Positions 51,677-62,128 are shown, counted from the first letter of the stretch. The stretch: 64,000 nucleotides of DNA from Alphaproteobacteria bacterium (GCA_017463185.1 JAFTPS010000010.1:34382-98381), one strand, 5' to 3'. The notes: a model not told the origin generated them from the sequence alone. Numbers and translations are program-made.

Positions 51677-54600
51677 ATGGCAGTTATCCAGAAACTTAGA
51701 AAATCTTTTGGTAAAAGTTTTTTGCAAACTCCGCTTCCTGATTTAGTTGAAATTCAATATAATTCTTACAAGGATTTCTTGCAGGCTGACGTTGACCCAC
51801 AAAATCGTAAAAATATTGGGTTGCAGAATGTATTCTCCTCTATGTTCCCAATCAAAGACTATGCCGGCATTGCTGACCTGGAATTTGTGGAATACACACT
51901 GGACAAACCGGTGTATAATGTAAAAGAATGTATGCTGCGTAATATGACGTATTCCAGCAAGTTAAAGTTGAAGCTGAGATTGATTTTATGGGATATCGCA
52001 GAAGATGGGAAAAAGACCCTGCGCGATATCAAAGAACAAGAAATATTTATGGGCGAAGTGCCGTTGATGACAGAACGTGGCAGTTTCATTGCATCAGGCG
52101 TGGAACGCGTTATCGTATCCCAGATGCATCGCGCCCAGGGCGTCGTGTTTGCAACAACCAAAGAAGCAAAAGTTGCTGGCAATCCAATCACATACACAGC
52201 GCGTATTATCCCAGAACATGGTTCCTGGATTGATTTTGAGGAATCTAAGGGCGTAATCTATGTCCGTATTGACCGTCGTCGTAAAGTTCCAGCGACCGTT
52301 CTGTTGCGTTGTCTGCCCGCGGTTGATGATGAAAAGAAATGGGCCGCTGATATGCGTAAAACATCCATCCGTGGTATGTCCGATACAGAAATCTTGGGCG
52401 CGTTCTATAAACGTATCCCATTGACTTTTGATGGCAAACTGTGGACTGGTGACACCAATGTGTTTGAAGGTTTGGATAAATATCGCTTAAATTATGATTT
52501 AATCAATCCTAAGGATAAAAAGGTTCTGGCATCTAAGGGTGATCGTCTGAATGGCAAACGTCTGAAAAAGATTATGGAAGCATCCAAGAAATTTGGCATT
52601 GATTCCGAATCTTTAATTGGCGAATATTTATTTGATCCAATTATGTCTGGTGATGAAGTTGTATTCCAATCTGGTACAGAAATTACCGAAGAAGTTTTGA
52701 ACGATTTGGATAAAATGAATGTCAAAGAAATCAGTTTGATTTCTATTGATAATACAACAATCACGGCTCATATGCGTAATACTTTGTTGGCGGATAAAAC
52801 AACAAATCGCGAAGAAGCATTGATTGAAATCTATAATATTATCCGTCCAGGTGAACGCCCAACATTAGAAGCCGCAATCAATCTGTTTAATCGTCAGGGC
52901 TTTGAACCGGCGTATTATGACCTGTCTGCGGTTGGTCGTTTCAAGATGAACAAGCGTTTGAAAATTGAATCCGGTAAAAAACCAGAAGATGAACGTCTGT
53001 TGACCAAGTCTGATTTCCTGGCTGTTCTGAAAACTTTGACCAATATTATTGACCGCAAAGATACCGTTGATGATATTGATAACCTGTCAAATCGTCGTGT
53101 TCGCACCGTTGGCGAATTGCTGGAACAGAATTTCCGCACAGGTATGGTTCGTATTGAACGCCTGGTTCGTGAAGCGTTGTCATCACCAAATATTGCTAAT
53201 ATGCAACCCCAGGATGTTATCAATGTAAAACCATTGATGTCATTGGTATCTGAATTCTTGGGTACATCACAATTATCCCAGTTTATGGACGCATATAATC
53301 CATTGTCAGAATTGGAACACAAGCGTCGTATTTCTGCGTTGGGTCCTGGTGGTTTGAACCGTGATCGCGCTGGTATTGACGTTCGTGACGTTCATCCAAC
53401 ACACTATGGTCGTCTGTGCCCAATTCACACCCCCGAAGGTGCAAATATTGGTCTGATAAACCATATGGCAACATATGCGCGTGTAAATCCATATGGATTT
53501 ATTGAAACACCATACTATATTGTTGAAAACAGTAAAATTACCAACAAATTGGTATATTTGACCGCGGACGAAGAATTGGGACACAAAATCGCCCAGGGTA
53601 ATACCCCAACAACCAAGGACGGGGTCCTGGCCGAAGATACAGTGACCGCGCGCGTTGACGGTGAATTTACCATGGTGGCTAAGGATGAAATTGATCTGAT
53701 TGACGTTGAACCACGCCAGGTGGTATCAATCGCAACCGGTTTGATACCGTTTGTTGAAAATGACGACGCAAACCGTGCTTTGATGGGATCTAATATGCAA
53801 CGTCAGGCAGTGCCTTTGTTGCGTGTTGATGCGCCATTGGTTGGTACTGGTATTGAACGTGAGGTGGCACGCGACTCTCGTACGGGTAAGGTTGCAAAGC
53901 ACAGCGGTGTTGTTGAATCCGTTGATGCAAACCGTATTGTGGTAAAATGTATGAACAGCCGCAATGTCGTAACAGGGGTTGATATTTATAACCTGGAAAA
54001 ATTTGAACGCTCTAACAGTGAAACATTGATTCACCAGAAACCTTTGGTAAAGGTTGGGGATCGCGTTTCTGCGGGCGACATCATTGCCGACGGTTCATCT
54101 ATGAACTATGGTGAATTGGCGTTGGGCCGCAATGTATTGGTGGCGTTTATGCCGTGGCGTGGTTATAACTACGAAGACTCTATCGTTATCTCGGAACGTA
54201 TTTCCCGTGACGATGTATTCACATCTGTGAAAATCGTTGAAAAGGAATTTAAGGTTCGTGATACCCAATTAGGGCCAGAAAGTTTTACCCGCGATATTCC
54301 AAACGTCAGCGAAGAAGCGTTAAAGAACCTGGACGAATCTGGTATTATCTATGTTGGTGCACGCGTAAAACAGGGCGACATCTTGGTTGGTCGTGTTTCG
54401 CCAAAATCTGAAACATTACTGACCCCAGAAGAGGCCTTACTGCGCAACATCTTTGGTGAAAAGGCGTTGAATGTAAAAGATACATCCCTGCGCGTTGGGC
54501 CAAACGAAGAAGGTACAGTTATCGGTGTAAACGTTCTGACACGTCACGGTGTTAAAAAAGACGAACGCACCCAGATGATTGAACTGCAAAAGATTGAAAA

Positions 54601-55813
54601 GATAAACAAAGACCGCGAAGAAGAAATCGCCATTATTGAAAAAGGATTCGCCGACCAGGTATTCCAAATTGCGGAAAATATGGTTATTGAATCCGGCACG
54701 GGCAGCCTGAAACCATTTGTTGGTAAAAAATTGACCAGCGAAGTGTTTGAAGGCATCAAAGCAGCCGATGTTAAAAAATTGGTTGTTGATAACAAAGAAG
54801 CCCAGGCGAAAATTGATGAATTGCGTGAACAGCACATTGTGAAATTAAAAGCTTTGAATGAAAAAGCCGATGCCGAAGTTTCCAAAGCAACTGAAAGCAA
54901 TTCTTTGAACGCAGGTGTTTTGAAAGAAGTCAAAGTGTATATCGCCCACAAGATGAAATTACAGCCGGGTGATAAAATGGCGGGCCGCCACGGAAACAAA
55001 GGTATTGTGTCTAAGGTTGTCCCAGTAGAAGATATGCCACACTTGGCCGACGGTACACCGGTTGATTTGGTTCTGAATCCATTGGGCGTGCCATCTCGTA
55101 TGAACATTGGTCAGATTTTGGAAACTCACCTTGGTATGGCTGCACGTACATTGGGCGCACAAATTGGGGCTGTTTTGGACGAAGTCAAGGCCAAACGTGC
55201 CGTCACCGATGATTTGCGTGGCGTTATGGGCAAAATCTATGGCAAGGAAACCGCAGACAAATTGGAAAAGATGACCGATACCGATGTCCGGGCCGAGGCA
55301 GCCTTGTTGCGTGATGGCGTTCCAATGGCAACACCGACATTTGACGGTGCAACCCCCGAAGATATTCGTTCAATGTTGAAATTGGCGAAATTACCGGAAA
55401 CGGGCCAATTTGACCTGTACGACGGTATGACGGGTGAAAAATTTGCACGTCCGGTGACGGTTGGTGTAATGTATATGCTGAAACTGCATCACTTTGTTGA
55501 TGAAAAGATTCACGCACGTTCTATCGGTAATTACTCGTTGGTGACCCAACAGCCATTGTCCGGTAAGGCCCATATGGGTGGTCAGCGTTTGGGTGAAATG
55601 GAGGTGTGGGCCCTAGAAGCACACGGTGCCGCCCACCTGTTGCGCGAAATGTTGACGGTAAAATCCGACGATATCACCGGCCGAAACAAGATGTATGAAT
55701 CCATCATTTCCGGCAGCAACGATATCCAGACTGGCACACCAGAAGCATTCAACGTATTCGTTCGCGAATTACGTGGATTGGGTCTGGCGATGACACCAAA
55801 GAAAATTGATTAG
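51677..55813 (+). CDS. rpoB: RNA polymerase subunit beta
   Basis: 1378 residues with the complete beta-subunit architecture. The rifampicin region reads SQLSQFMDAYNPLSELEHKR then RISALGPGGLNRDRAG; the Asp, His and Ser positions linked to resistance are unmutated, while Gln-Asn of E. coli is Ala-Tyr. MAGRHGNKGIVSK and GGQRLGEMEVWALEAHGAA lie near the C terminus. ATG 51677 (MAVIQKLRKSF) with AGGA upstream is preferred over the longer frame. Confidence 0.98.
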   Translation: MAVIQKLRKSFGKSFLQTPLPDLVEIQYNSYKDFLQADVDPQNRKNIGLQNVFSSMFPIKDYAGIADLEFVEYTLDKPVYNVKECMLRNMTYSSKLKLKLRLILWDIAEDGKKTLRDIKEQEIFMGEVPLMTERGSFIASGVERVIVSQMHRAQGVVFATTKEAKVAGNPITYTARIIPEHGSWIDFEESKGVIYVRIDRRRKVPATVLLRCLPAVDDEKKWAADMRKTSIRGMSDTEILGAFYKRIPLTFDGKLWTGDTNVFEGLDKYRLNYDLINPKDKKVLASKGDRLNGKRLKKIMEASKKFGIDSESLIGEYLFDPIMSGDEVVFQSGTEITEEVLNDLDKMNVKEISLISIDNTTITAHMRNTLLADKTTNREEALIEIYNIIRPGERPTLEAAINLFNRQGFEPAYYDLSAVGRFKMNKRLKIESGKKPEDERLLTKSDFLAVLKTLTNIIDRKDTVDDIDNLSNRRVRTVGELLEQNFRTGMVRIERLVREALSSPNIANMQPQDVINVKPLMSLVSEFLGTSQLSQFMDAYNPLSELEHKRRISALGPGGLNRDRAGIDVRDVHPTHYGRLCPIHTPEGANIGLINHMATYARVNPYGFIETPYYIVENSKITNKLVYLTADEELGHKIAQGNTPTTKDGVLAEDTVTARVDGEFTMVAKDEIDLIDVEPRQVVSIATGLIPFVENDDANRALMGSNMQRQAVPLLRVDAPLVGTGIEREVARDSRTGKVAKHSGVVESVDANRIVVKCMNSRNVVTGVDIYNLEKFERSNSETLIHQKPLVKVGDRVSAGDIIADGSSMNYGELALGRNVLVAFMPWRGYNYEDSIVISERISRDDVFTSVKIVEKEFKVRDTQLGPESFTRDIPNVSEEALKNLDESGIIYVGARVKQGDILVGRVSPKSETLLTPEEALLRNIFGEKALNVKDTSLRVGPNEEGTVIGVNVLTRHGVKKDERTQMIELQKIEKINKDREEEIAIIEKGFADQVFQIAENMVIESGTGSLKPFVGKKLTSEVFEGIKAADVKKLVVDNKEAQAKIDELREQHIVKLKALNEKADAEVSKATESNSLNAGVLKEVKVYIAHKMKLQPGDKMAGRHGNKGIVSKVVPVEDMPHLADGTPVDLVLNPLGVPSRMNIGQILETHLGMAARTLGAQIGAVLDEVKAKRAVTDDLRGVMGKIYGKETADKLEKMTDTDVRAEAALLRDGVPMATPTFDGATPEDIRSMLKLAKLPETGQFDLYDGMTGEKFARPVTVGVMYMLKLHHFVDEKIHARSIGNYSLVTQQPLSGKAHMGGQRLGEMEVWALEAHGAAHLLREMLTVKSDDITGRNKMYESIISGSNDIQTGTPEAFNVFVRELRGLGLAMTPKKID

Positions 55814-55906
55814 TGGTTAGTTCCCGCCTCATACCTGGGGCGGGGCTGATGACACTAACAACTAACCACTAACAACTCTTTAAGCGACTGAAAGGAGCGA
55901 AATATA
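55814..55906. repeat. rpoB-rpoC gap with ACTAACCACT-type repeats
   Basis: GTGGTTAG just after the rpoB stop, CCCGCC..GGCGGGG (stem around CATACCTGG), then ACTAACAACTAACCACTAAC. The repeat motif matches 42198, 42735 and 60024. The rpoC RBS is AAAGGAG at the 3' end. Confidence 0.5.
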
Positions 55907-58900
55907 ATGAGCAATATGTTGCAAAAGATATTTGGACAAATTGAAACCAAGGAACAGTTTGATGCCCTGCGCATTACAATTGCCTCGCCAGAGGAAATTC
56001 TGTCCTGGTCCCACGGCGAAGTTAAAAAGCCTGAAACCATCAATTATCATTCCCTGAAACCAGAGGCCGAGGGTCTGTTCTGTCAACAGATTTTTGGACC
56101 GGTCAAGGATTATGAATGCGCTTGTGGTAAATATAAAAGAATTAAATTCCGTGGTATTGTCTGCGAACGTTGCGGCGTAGAGGTTGGACCATCCGCCGTC
56201 CGTCGTGAACGTATGGGGCATATCAAATTGGCGATGCCAGTTGCGCACACTTGGTTCCTGCGCGAAGGTAAAATCGCAACCCTGTTAAACAATCTGCCCC
56301 AGAAAAAACTGGAACAGGTTATCTCTTATGATGCATACATTGTTATTGAACCGGGTTTAACTAATCTAAAACAATATGATGTTATCAGCGAAGACGAATA
56401 TCAATCCGCAGTAGAAGAATTCGGTGCGGATGCTTTCCGCGTTGGTATCGGGGCCGAAGGCGTACGCGAAATCATTTCTGGCCTGGATATGGGCGACGAA
56501 CGCACACGTCTGCGCGCAGAATTGTCGGAAACTAAATCCGAAGCCAAACGCAAGGCGCTGATTAAACAATTGAAATTGGTGGAAGCGTTCTTGGATTCTA
56601 AAACTGACCCTGCGTGGATGTTACCGGATGTTTTGCCGGTTATCCCACCAGATATGCGTCCATTGGTGACCTTGGATGCGGGTCATGTTGCGGCATCTGA
56701 CCTGAATGATTTGTATCGTCGTGTTATTATCCGTAATAACCGTCTGAAACGATTTATGGAAATGCACGCACCGGAAATCATCGTACGCAATGAGAAACGT
56801 ATGTTACAGGAAGCGGTTGATTCCTTGTTTGATAACGGGCACAAGGCACGACCAATGGTGTCCCAGAATCGTCGCCCGCTAAAATCATTATCTGATTCCC
56901 TGCGTGGTAAATCGGGTCGTTTCCGTATGAACATGTTGGGTAAGCGTGTGGATTATTCTGGCCGTTCGGTTATCGTGTCTGGTCCAACACTGAAATTGCA
57001 CCAGGTTGGTCTGCCAAAAACGATGGCATTGGAATTATTCAAACCATTTGTTTATGCGCGACTGCTTGCTGGGGATTATGCAAACACATTGAAAACCGCC
57101 CGTAAAATGGTTGAAAATGGTGAAGATGTTGTATGGGAAATCCTGGAAAAAGTTATCCACGAACATCCTGTTCTGTTAAACCGCGCACCGACATTGCACC
57201 GTTTGTCCCTGTTGGCATTTGAACCAGTATTGATTGAGGGCAAGGCAATCCGTCTGCACCCATTGGTATGTAAGGGATTTAATGCCGACTTTGACGGTGA
57301 CCAGATGTCCGTTCATGTTCCAATTTCATTGGAAGCGCAACTGGAAGCTCGCACATTGATGCTGTCTTCTAATAACGTTTTGTCGCCAGCAAACGGTGAA
57401 CCAATGATTGTTCCGTCCCAAGACATGGTTTTGGGTGTGTACTACATTTCATTGATTGATGGTGAACACACCGATAAATCGCCACGTTTTGCGACAATGG
57501 ACGAAGTGCAATTGGCCCTGGAAAACAAGACCATCACATTGCACACACCAATCGTTGCGCGTATCAATGGAAAAACATATAAAACCACCGCCGGTCGTAT
57601 GATTTTGGGCGAATTGTTACCAAAGTGCGACAATATGCCATTTGACCTGGTGAACAAGGTTATGCCAGTAAAAGAAATCAAGGCATTGTTGGCAACCACA
57701 TACGAACGCTGTGGTGACAAAGAAACAATTCTGTTGGCAGACGCGTTAAAGAATACTGGTTTTGAACAGGCTGCTCGCAGTGGTATTTCCATCGGTTATG
57801 ATGACATTGTTATCCCTGATGAAAAGAAAACAATGATTGCCGAATCCGAAGCCGCCGCAAACGAAATAGAAGAACAATATCAAAACGGTTTGTTATCGGG
57901 TGGTGAACGTCACAATAAACTGATTGACCTGTGGCAGAAAACAACCGACAAACTGGGTGATATGGCTTATGCCGCATTGGGTAAAACATCCGGCGACAAT
58001 TGGAATTCCGTATTGATGATGGCGTTATCTGGGGCCCGTGGTTCCAAGCGTCAGATTCAGCAGTTGGCGGGTATGCGTGGTATGATGCAGAAGCCAGACG
58101 GTTCTATTATTGAAGTTCCAATTATCTCAAACTTTAAGGAAGGTTTGACCATGGCTGAATACTTTACGTCCACCCATGGTGCGCGTAAGGGTATGTCGGA
58201 CACTGCGTTGAAAACCGCTGACGCAGGGTACTTGACCCGTCGTTTGGTGGAATTGGCCCAGAACACCGTTATTACCGAACACGATTGTGGCACAACTGAA
58301 TTTATTACCGCGAAACCTGTTTATACTGGTTCTACGCTGTCTGTGGCATTGGGTGATGTTGTATTGGGCCGTACTGCCGCGCACGATATCATACACCCGA
58401 TTACTAAGGAAATCATCGTCCCAGCTGGTGAATTGGTGACTAAGGCTGCCGCGAAAAAGATAAATGAATCCGGTCTGCCATCCGTTGATGTGCGCAGCGT
58501 TCTGACATGTTGCAGTGATGGTTTGTGTGCGAAATGTTATGGTATGGACCTGTCGCGTAATGCGCTGGTACATGTTGGCGAAGCCGTCGGTGTTATCGCG
58601 GGTCAGTCCATTGGCGAACCTGGAACCCAGTTGACACTGCGTACCTTCCACATTGGTGGTATTGCGGCAGGTGGTGCGGAAAGCCACTTTATAGAAGTCC
58701 CAGTTGCGGGTACAATTAAATTGTCTGGCGTGAACACAATTAAAAACAGTGCCGGTCGTGTTGTCGTCCTGTCGCGCAATGGTAAATTGGCGGTTGTGGA
58801 TGCTGAGGGCAAAGAATTATTCAGCAGCAGCCTGCCATACGCATCTATGCTAATTGTCAACGATGGTGACACCGTTGAAAAGGGCGCAAAAGTTGCCGAA

Positions 58901-60016
58901 TGGGATCCATATTCCAACACAATTATTGCGGAAAAAGACGGTATTGTGAACTTTAACGACCTGATTGAAAATGTTTCATACCAGGAAGAAGTTGACTCTA
59001 TGACCGGCATCGTTTCGCGCAAGGTTATCAACTGGAAAACAAACACCAAGAAAGCATTGAAACCAGCCGTCACATTGGTTGATGAAAAGGGCAATGTAAT
59101 TTCATTGGGTGGCAAAAAGATTGCTGAATACCTGTTGCCGATTTATTCGGTTCTAAACGTGGCCAACGGGGACAAAGTTGTCGCAGGTGACATCTTGGCG
59201 CGTATCCCGGTCCAGGCAAAGCGTACAGGTGACATTACTGGCGGTCTGCCACGTGTAAATGAATTATTGGAAGTTCGTCGTCCGACAAACCCAGCGTTAT
59301 TGGCTGAAATTGACGGTACCGTTGAATTAGAGGATGCGAAATCCAAAATCATCATCCGCATTGAACCAGATGATGGCACCGCCCCGGTTGAATACGCCGT
59401 GCCAAAGGGTACAAACCTGTTGGTCCGCAGTGGCGATGTTGTCCGCAAAGCAGACAAACTGGTTGACGGTGACCCCGTGCCTCAGGATATCTTGCGTATC
59501 TTGGGCCAGAAAGCCCTAGCAACCTTTATGGTTGAACAGATTCAACAGGTTTATCGCTTGCAGGGCGTGGTAATCAATGACAAACATATTGAAATTTTAA
59601 TCCGTGAAATGACACGTCGTGTTGAAATCACAAATCCGGGCGATACGGGCTTCTTGATGGGCCAGGTTGTTGACCGTGTTGATTTTGAAGAGGAAAATGC
59701 ACGCGTTGCCCGTGACGGCGGTCGCTTGGCCGAAGCGTCCCAGGTTTTGGTCGGTTTGACTCGTGCGTCCCTGACATCACGTTCGTTTATTTCCAACGCA
59801 TCGTTCCAACAGACAACCAAAGTTCTGGTTGATGCGGCGATTTCGGGTTCAACCGATAAATTGGTCGGTATCAATGAAAACCTGATTGTGGGCCGTCTGA
59901 TTCCAATTGGAACGGGTGCCTATGTCCGCCGTGTTCGCGAAATCGCTAAGGAAGAAGAACGCGCAGAACGCCTTGCGCGCGAGGGCAACGGCCAGCAACA
60001 GTTGTTGGATATATAA
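55907..60016 (+). CDS. rpoC: RNA polymerase subunit beta'
   Basis: 1369 residues. N-terminal zinc-binding CACGKYKR....CERCGVEV, the catalytic NADFDGDQM motif near residue 460, bridge-helix and trigger-loop segments, and a second zinc site (CCSDGLCAKCYGM). Full length for alphaproteobacteria. It ends the secE-nusG-rplKAJL-rpoBC block; no clear terminator follows, only repeats. Confidence 0.98.
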   Translation: MSNMLQKIFGQIETKEQFDALRITIASPEEILSWSHGEVKKPETINYHSLKPEAEGLFCQQIFGPVKDYECACGKYKRIKFRGIVCERCGVEVGPSAVRRERMGHIKLAMPVAHTWFLREGKIATLLNNLPQKKLEQVISYDAYIVIEPGLTNLKQYDVISEDEYQSAVEEFGADAFRVGIGAEGVREIISGLDMGDERTRLRAELSETKSEAKRKALIKQLKLVEAFLDSKTDPAWMLPDVLPVIPPDMRPLVTLDAGHVAASDLNDLYRRVIIRNNRLKRFMEMHAPEIIVRNEKRMLQEAVDSLFDNGHKARPMVSQNRRPLKSLSDSLRGKSGRFRMNMLGKRVDYSGRSVIVSGPTLKLHQVGLPKTMALELFKPFVYARLLAGDYANTLKTARKMVENGEDVVWEILEKVIHEHPVLLNRAPTLHRLSLLAFEPVLIEGKAIRLHPLVCKGFNADFDGDQMSVHVPISLEAQLEARTLMLSSNNVLSPANGEPMIVPSQDMVLGVYYISLIDGEHTDKSPRFATMDEVQLALENKTITLHTPIVARINGKTYKTTAGRMILGELLPKCDNMPFDLVNKVMPVKEIKALLATTYERCGDKETILLADALKNTGFEQAARSGISIGYDDIVIPDEKKTMIAESEAAANEIEEQYQNGLLSGGERHNKLIDLWQKTTDKLGDMAYAALGKTSGDNWNSVLMMALSGARGSKRQIQQLAGMRGMMQKPDGSIIEVPIISNFKEGLTMAEYFTSTHGARKGMSDTALKTADAGYLTRRLVELAQNTVITEHDCGTTEFITAKPVYTGSTLSVALGDVVLGRTAAHDIIHPITKEIIVPAGELVTKAAAKKINESGLPSVDVRSVLTCCSDGLCAKCYGMDLSRNALVHVGEAVGVIAGQSIGEPGTQLTLRTFHIGGIAAGGAESHFIEVPVAGTIKLSGVNTIKNSAGRVVVLSRNGKLAVVDAEGKELFSSSLPYASMLIVNDGDTVEKGAKVAEWDPYSNTIIAEKDGIVNFNDLIENVSYQEEVDSMTGIVSRKVINWKTNTKKALKPAVTLVDEKGNVISLGGKKIAEYLLPIYSVLNVANGDKVVAGDILARIPVQAKRTGDITGGLPRVNELLEVRRPTNPALLAEIDGTVELEDAKSKIIIRIEPDDGTAPVEYAVPKGTNLLVRSGDVVRKADKLVDGDPVPQDILRILGQKALATFMVEQIQQVYRLQGVVINDKHIEILIREMTRRVEITNPGDTGFLMGQVVDRVDFEEENARVARDGGRLAEASQVLVGLTRASLTSRSFISNASFQQTTKVLVDAAISGSTDKLVGINENLIVGRLIPIGTGAYVRRVREIAKEEERAERLAREGNGQQQLLDI

Positions 60017-60108
60017 AAAAGTGCTTAGTGGCTGGTGTCAGTGGTTGGTGTAAGTATTCAACTCACTAATCACTAACCACTTACACTAACCACTAATAAA
60101 ACTTTTTC
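60017..60108. repeat. ACTAACCACT-type repeats after rpoC
   Basis: GTGCTTAGTGGCTGGTGTCAG and later CACTAATCACTAACCACTTA are degenerate inverted and direct copies of the same short motif. They may fold as a weak hairpin (AGTGGTTGGTGTAAG with CTTACACTAACCACT, about 60049-60097). Confidence 0.5.
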
Positions 60109-60136
60109 TTGCAAATCTGTATGATTTGACTAAAAT
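60109..60136 (+). promoter_or_regulatory. rpmF promoter
   Basis: TTGCAA (60109-60114), 16 bp, TAAAAT (60131-60136), 31 nt before the rpmF ATG. Confidence 0.6.
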
Positions 60137-60167
60137 AGGACAGTTATAAAATAAAAAGGATAGTAAA

Positions 60168-60317
60168 ATGGCAACGCCAAAAAGTAAAACAAGTAAAGCA
60201 CGTTCCGCACAGCGTCGTTCCCACGATGCATTGTCTGTAATGCCTTGCGGTGTATGCAAAGTATGTGGTGAAAAGAAACGCCCACATCACGTATGCCCGG
60301 CGTGTGGTGCAAAATAA
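60168..60317 (+). CDS. rpmF: 50S ribosomal protein L32
   Basis: 49 residues beginning MATPKSKTSKARSAQRRSHD, then CGVCKVCGEKKRPHHVCPAC, a zinc-ribbon with CxxC pairs. It precedes plsX, the conserved rpmF-plsX pairing. Too short for many ORF callers. AAAAGGA lies upstream of the ATG. Confidence 0.96.
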   Translation: MATPKSKTSKARSAQRRSHDALSVMPCGVCKVCGEKKRPHHVCPACGAK

Positions 60318-60340
60318 TTTAACCAAACCACAGGGATAAA

Positions 60341-60381
60341 AGGCAGACAGGGTGCGCATATGTGCCTTTCTGCTTTTTTTA
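60341..60381 (+). terminator. Possible attenuator between rpmF and plsX
   Basis: GGCAGACAGGGTGC..GTGCCTTTCTGC followed by T7. A weaker hairpin that could reduce read-through into plsX. Confidence 0.4.
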
Positions 60382-60387
60382 TATACT

Positions 60388-61452
60388 ATGTCAGAAAATA
60401 AGAAAATAATCTCAATTGATGCAATGAGTGGGGACAAAGGCCCAAAAGCCGTCCTGGGGGGTATGAACCAGTATCTGTACCAAAATGGCGAAGAAAATGT
60501 TTTCTTTCGCGTGTTTGGGGACAATAAAAGCCTGCGTAAAATGTTGGCAAAATACCCGCGTGTTGCGCGTAATTGCGAATTGATTCACGCCCCAAATGTC
60601 ATCAAAGGTACTGATAAGGTTATGGAGGTCCTGCGCCACGCCCAGGATACATCTATGTATATGGCGATTAAAGACGTACGCGAGGGCAAATCCGCCGCCG
60701 TTATCAGTGCGGGTAATACCGGTGTATTTATGGCATTGTCTAAATTGGCGTTAAAGACCGTTGACGGTATTGCCCGCCCAGCAATTACAACGATGTTGCC
60801 ATCTGGTGGTGGGGACAAGCGTGTGGTTGTACTGGACCTGGGGGCAAATGTCCAGTGTGATGAAAGTATTTTGTTTGATTTTGCTATTCTGGGCAGTGTT
60901 TATGCCGAGGTTATCGGCAAAATGTCAAAACCAAAATTGGGTGTTCTGAACATCGGGTCCGAGGAAACCAAAGGTAACGAAACCTTGCAGCATTTGAACA
61001 AGGTTTTAACAGCTCACAAAGACGAGTTGCCATATGAATACCTAGGGTTTGTAGAGGCTAATGACATCAGTGCTGGCAATGTTCAGGTCGTTGTCACAGA
61101 CGGCTTTACCGGTAATATCGTATTAAAAACGGTAGAGGGCACGGCCAAACTGATAAAGCGCGTCTTGGTTGATAATTTCAAGAAGTCGGTTCTGGCAATG
61201 ATTGGTGCGTTTTTTCTGGTGCATGTATTCAAACGTCTGAAAAATAAAATTGACCCGCGCTCATATGCTGGTGCAACTTTCCTGGGATTAAAGGGATTCT
61301 CGGTAAAAACCCACGGTAACAGTGACGCATTGGCATTTGCCAATTCAATAAAATATACGGCCGATTTGGCTGGTGCGGATTTAAGGGGCGAAATAGAAAA
61401 TCGCGCCCACGCCTTGGCGTCTATCCGCGCTGAATTACAATCCGCCGAATAA
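60388..61452 (+). CDS. plsX: Phosphate acyltransferase PlsX
   Basis: 354 residues: ISIDAMSGDKGPKAVLGGM at the N terminus, then SAGNTGVFMALSK and NIGSEETKGNETLQ, the PlsX signatures. It makes acyl-phosphate from acyl-ACP for phospholipid synthesis. I take ATG 60388 (MSENKKIIS), matching the family start; a GTG at 60352 would add 12 hydrophobic residues and lies within the hairpin upstream. No fabH follows, unlike many genomes; a terminator and convergent mraZ come next. Confidence 0.94.
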   Translation: MSENKKIISIDAMSGDKGPKAVLGGMNQYLYQNGEENVFFRVFGDNKSLRKMLAKYPRVARNCELIHAPNVIKGTDKVMEVLRHAQDTSMYMAIKDVREGKSAAVISAGNTGVFMALSKLALKTVDGIARPAITTMLPSGGGDKRVVVLDLGANVQCDESILFDFAILGSVYAEVIGKMSKPKLGVLNIGSEETKGNETLQHLNKVLTAHKDELPYEYLGFVEANDISAGNVQVVVTDGFTGNIVLKTVEGTAKLIKRVLVDNFKKSVLAMIGAFFLVHVFKRLKNKIDPRSYAGATFLGLKGFSVKTHGNSDALAFANSIKYTADLAGADLRGEIENRAHALASIRAELQSAE

Positions 61453-61480
61453 AAATCCCCCAATCGGGGGATTTTTTTAA
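61453..61480. terminator. Bidirectional terminator between plsX and mraZ
   Basis: ATCCCCC-AATC-GGGGGATTTTTTT with A5 on the other side, between convergent genes. Confidence 0.9.
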
Positions 61481-61498
61481 GACAAGAAAGGAAACTGT

Positions 61499-61948
61499 TT
61501 ATTCGCCAATTTTTAAATTGGGGCGTGCTGTACGCAGATTTTGTAAAGATTTTTCCTGGGCGGCACGGAATGCTTCTGGGTTCCAAATTTGAAAACTGTT
61601 ACCACGCCCAACAAACACAGCGGTGTCGGTAATGCCTGCGTGCGCCAATAATTCGGCGGGGATAACAATGCGTCCCGTCACATCAAATGCTAACTGGCGT
61701 GCATCTGCAAACAACATAGCCGTTAAATCATCTAAATCGCTGTCAAAAACCCCCATTTTATCAGTTGCCGTGGCCAATTTTTCCATACGTTCCATTGTCA
61801 GCCCTTCTATACAATTATTTGTAAAAGAACGATACAAAACAACGCCAGCAAAATCACCTTTGGAAATTGAAGCACGGAACGGGGCCGGTACAGATACGCG
61901 TCCCTTGGTATCCAAACGATTTTCATAAGATGAGAGAAACAATGACAT
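61499..61948 (-). CDS. mraZ: Transcriptional regulator MraZ
   Basis: 149 residues with two AbrB-like MraZ repeats: the first around SSYENRLDTKGRVSVPAPFR, the second around ARQLAFDVTGRIVIPAELL. It usually heads the division and cell wall (dcw) cluster and represses its own promoter. Here it is followed by plsX in convergent orientation, so it is an orphan with no mraW downstream. Promoter at 62009-62037. No clear run of MraZ TGGG boxes was found. Confidence 0.95.
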   Translation of the reverse strand: MSLFLSSYENRLDTKGRVSVPAPFRASISKGDFAGVVLYRSFTNNCIEGLTMERMEKLATATDKMGVFDSDLDDLTAMLFADARQLAFDVTGRIVIPAELLAHAGITDTAVFVGRGNSFQIWNPEAFRAAQEKSLQNLRTARPNLKIGE

Positions 61949-62008
61949 TTAACAATTCTTATGCTTTTTTGGGGCGTTTGCCCAGTTCCCCTTTCCTGCT
62001 TCATGACG

Positions 62009-62037
62009 AATGTAGCACGGGATTTTATGGTTGTCAA
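62009..62037 (-). promoter_or_regulatory. mraZ promoter
   Basis: TTGACA (62032-62037 on the minus strand), 17 bp, TACATT (62009-62014). Near-consensus -35 element. Confidence 0.75.
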
Positions 62038-62128
62038 TGACATTTTATAAATAATTTATGGGTTTTTATGGTTTTTGGCGGTAAAAATAAAAAAATGAAA
62101 ATAAATTTCAAATAAATATATTTTCCGC

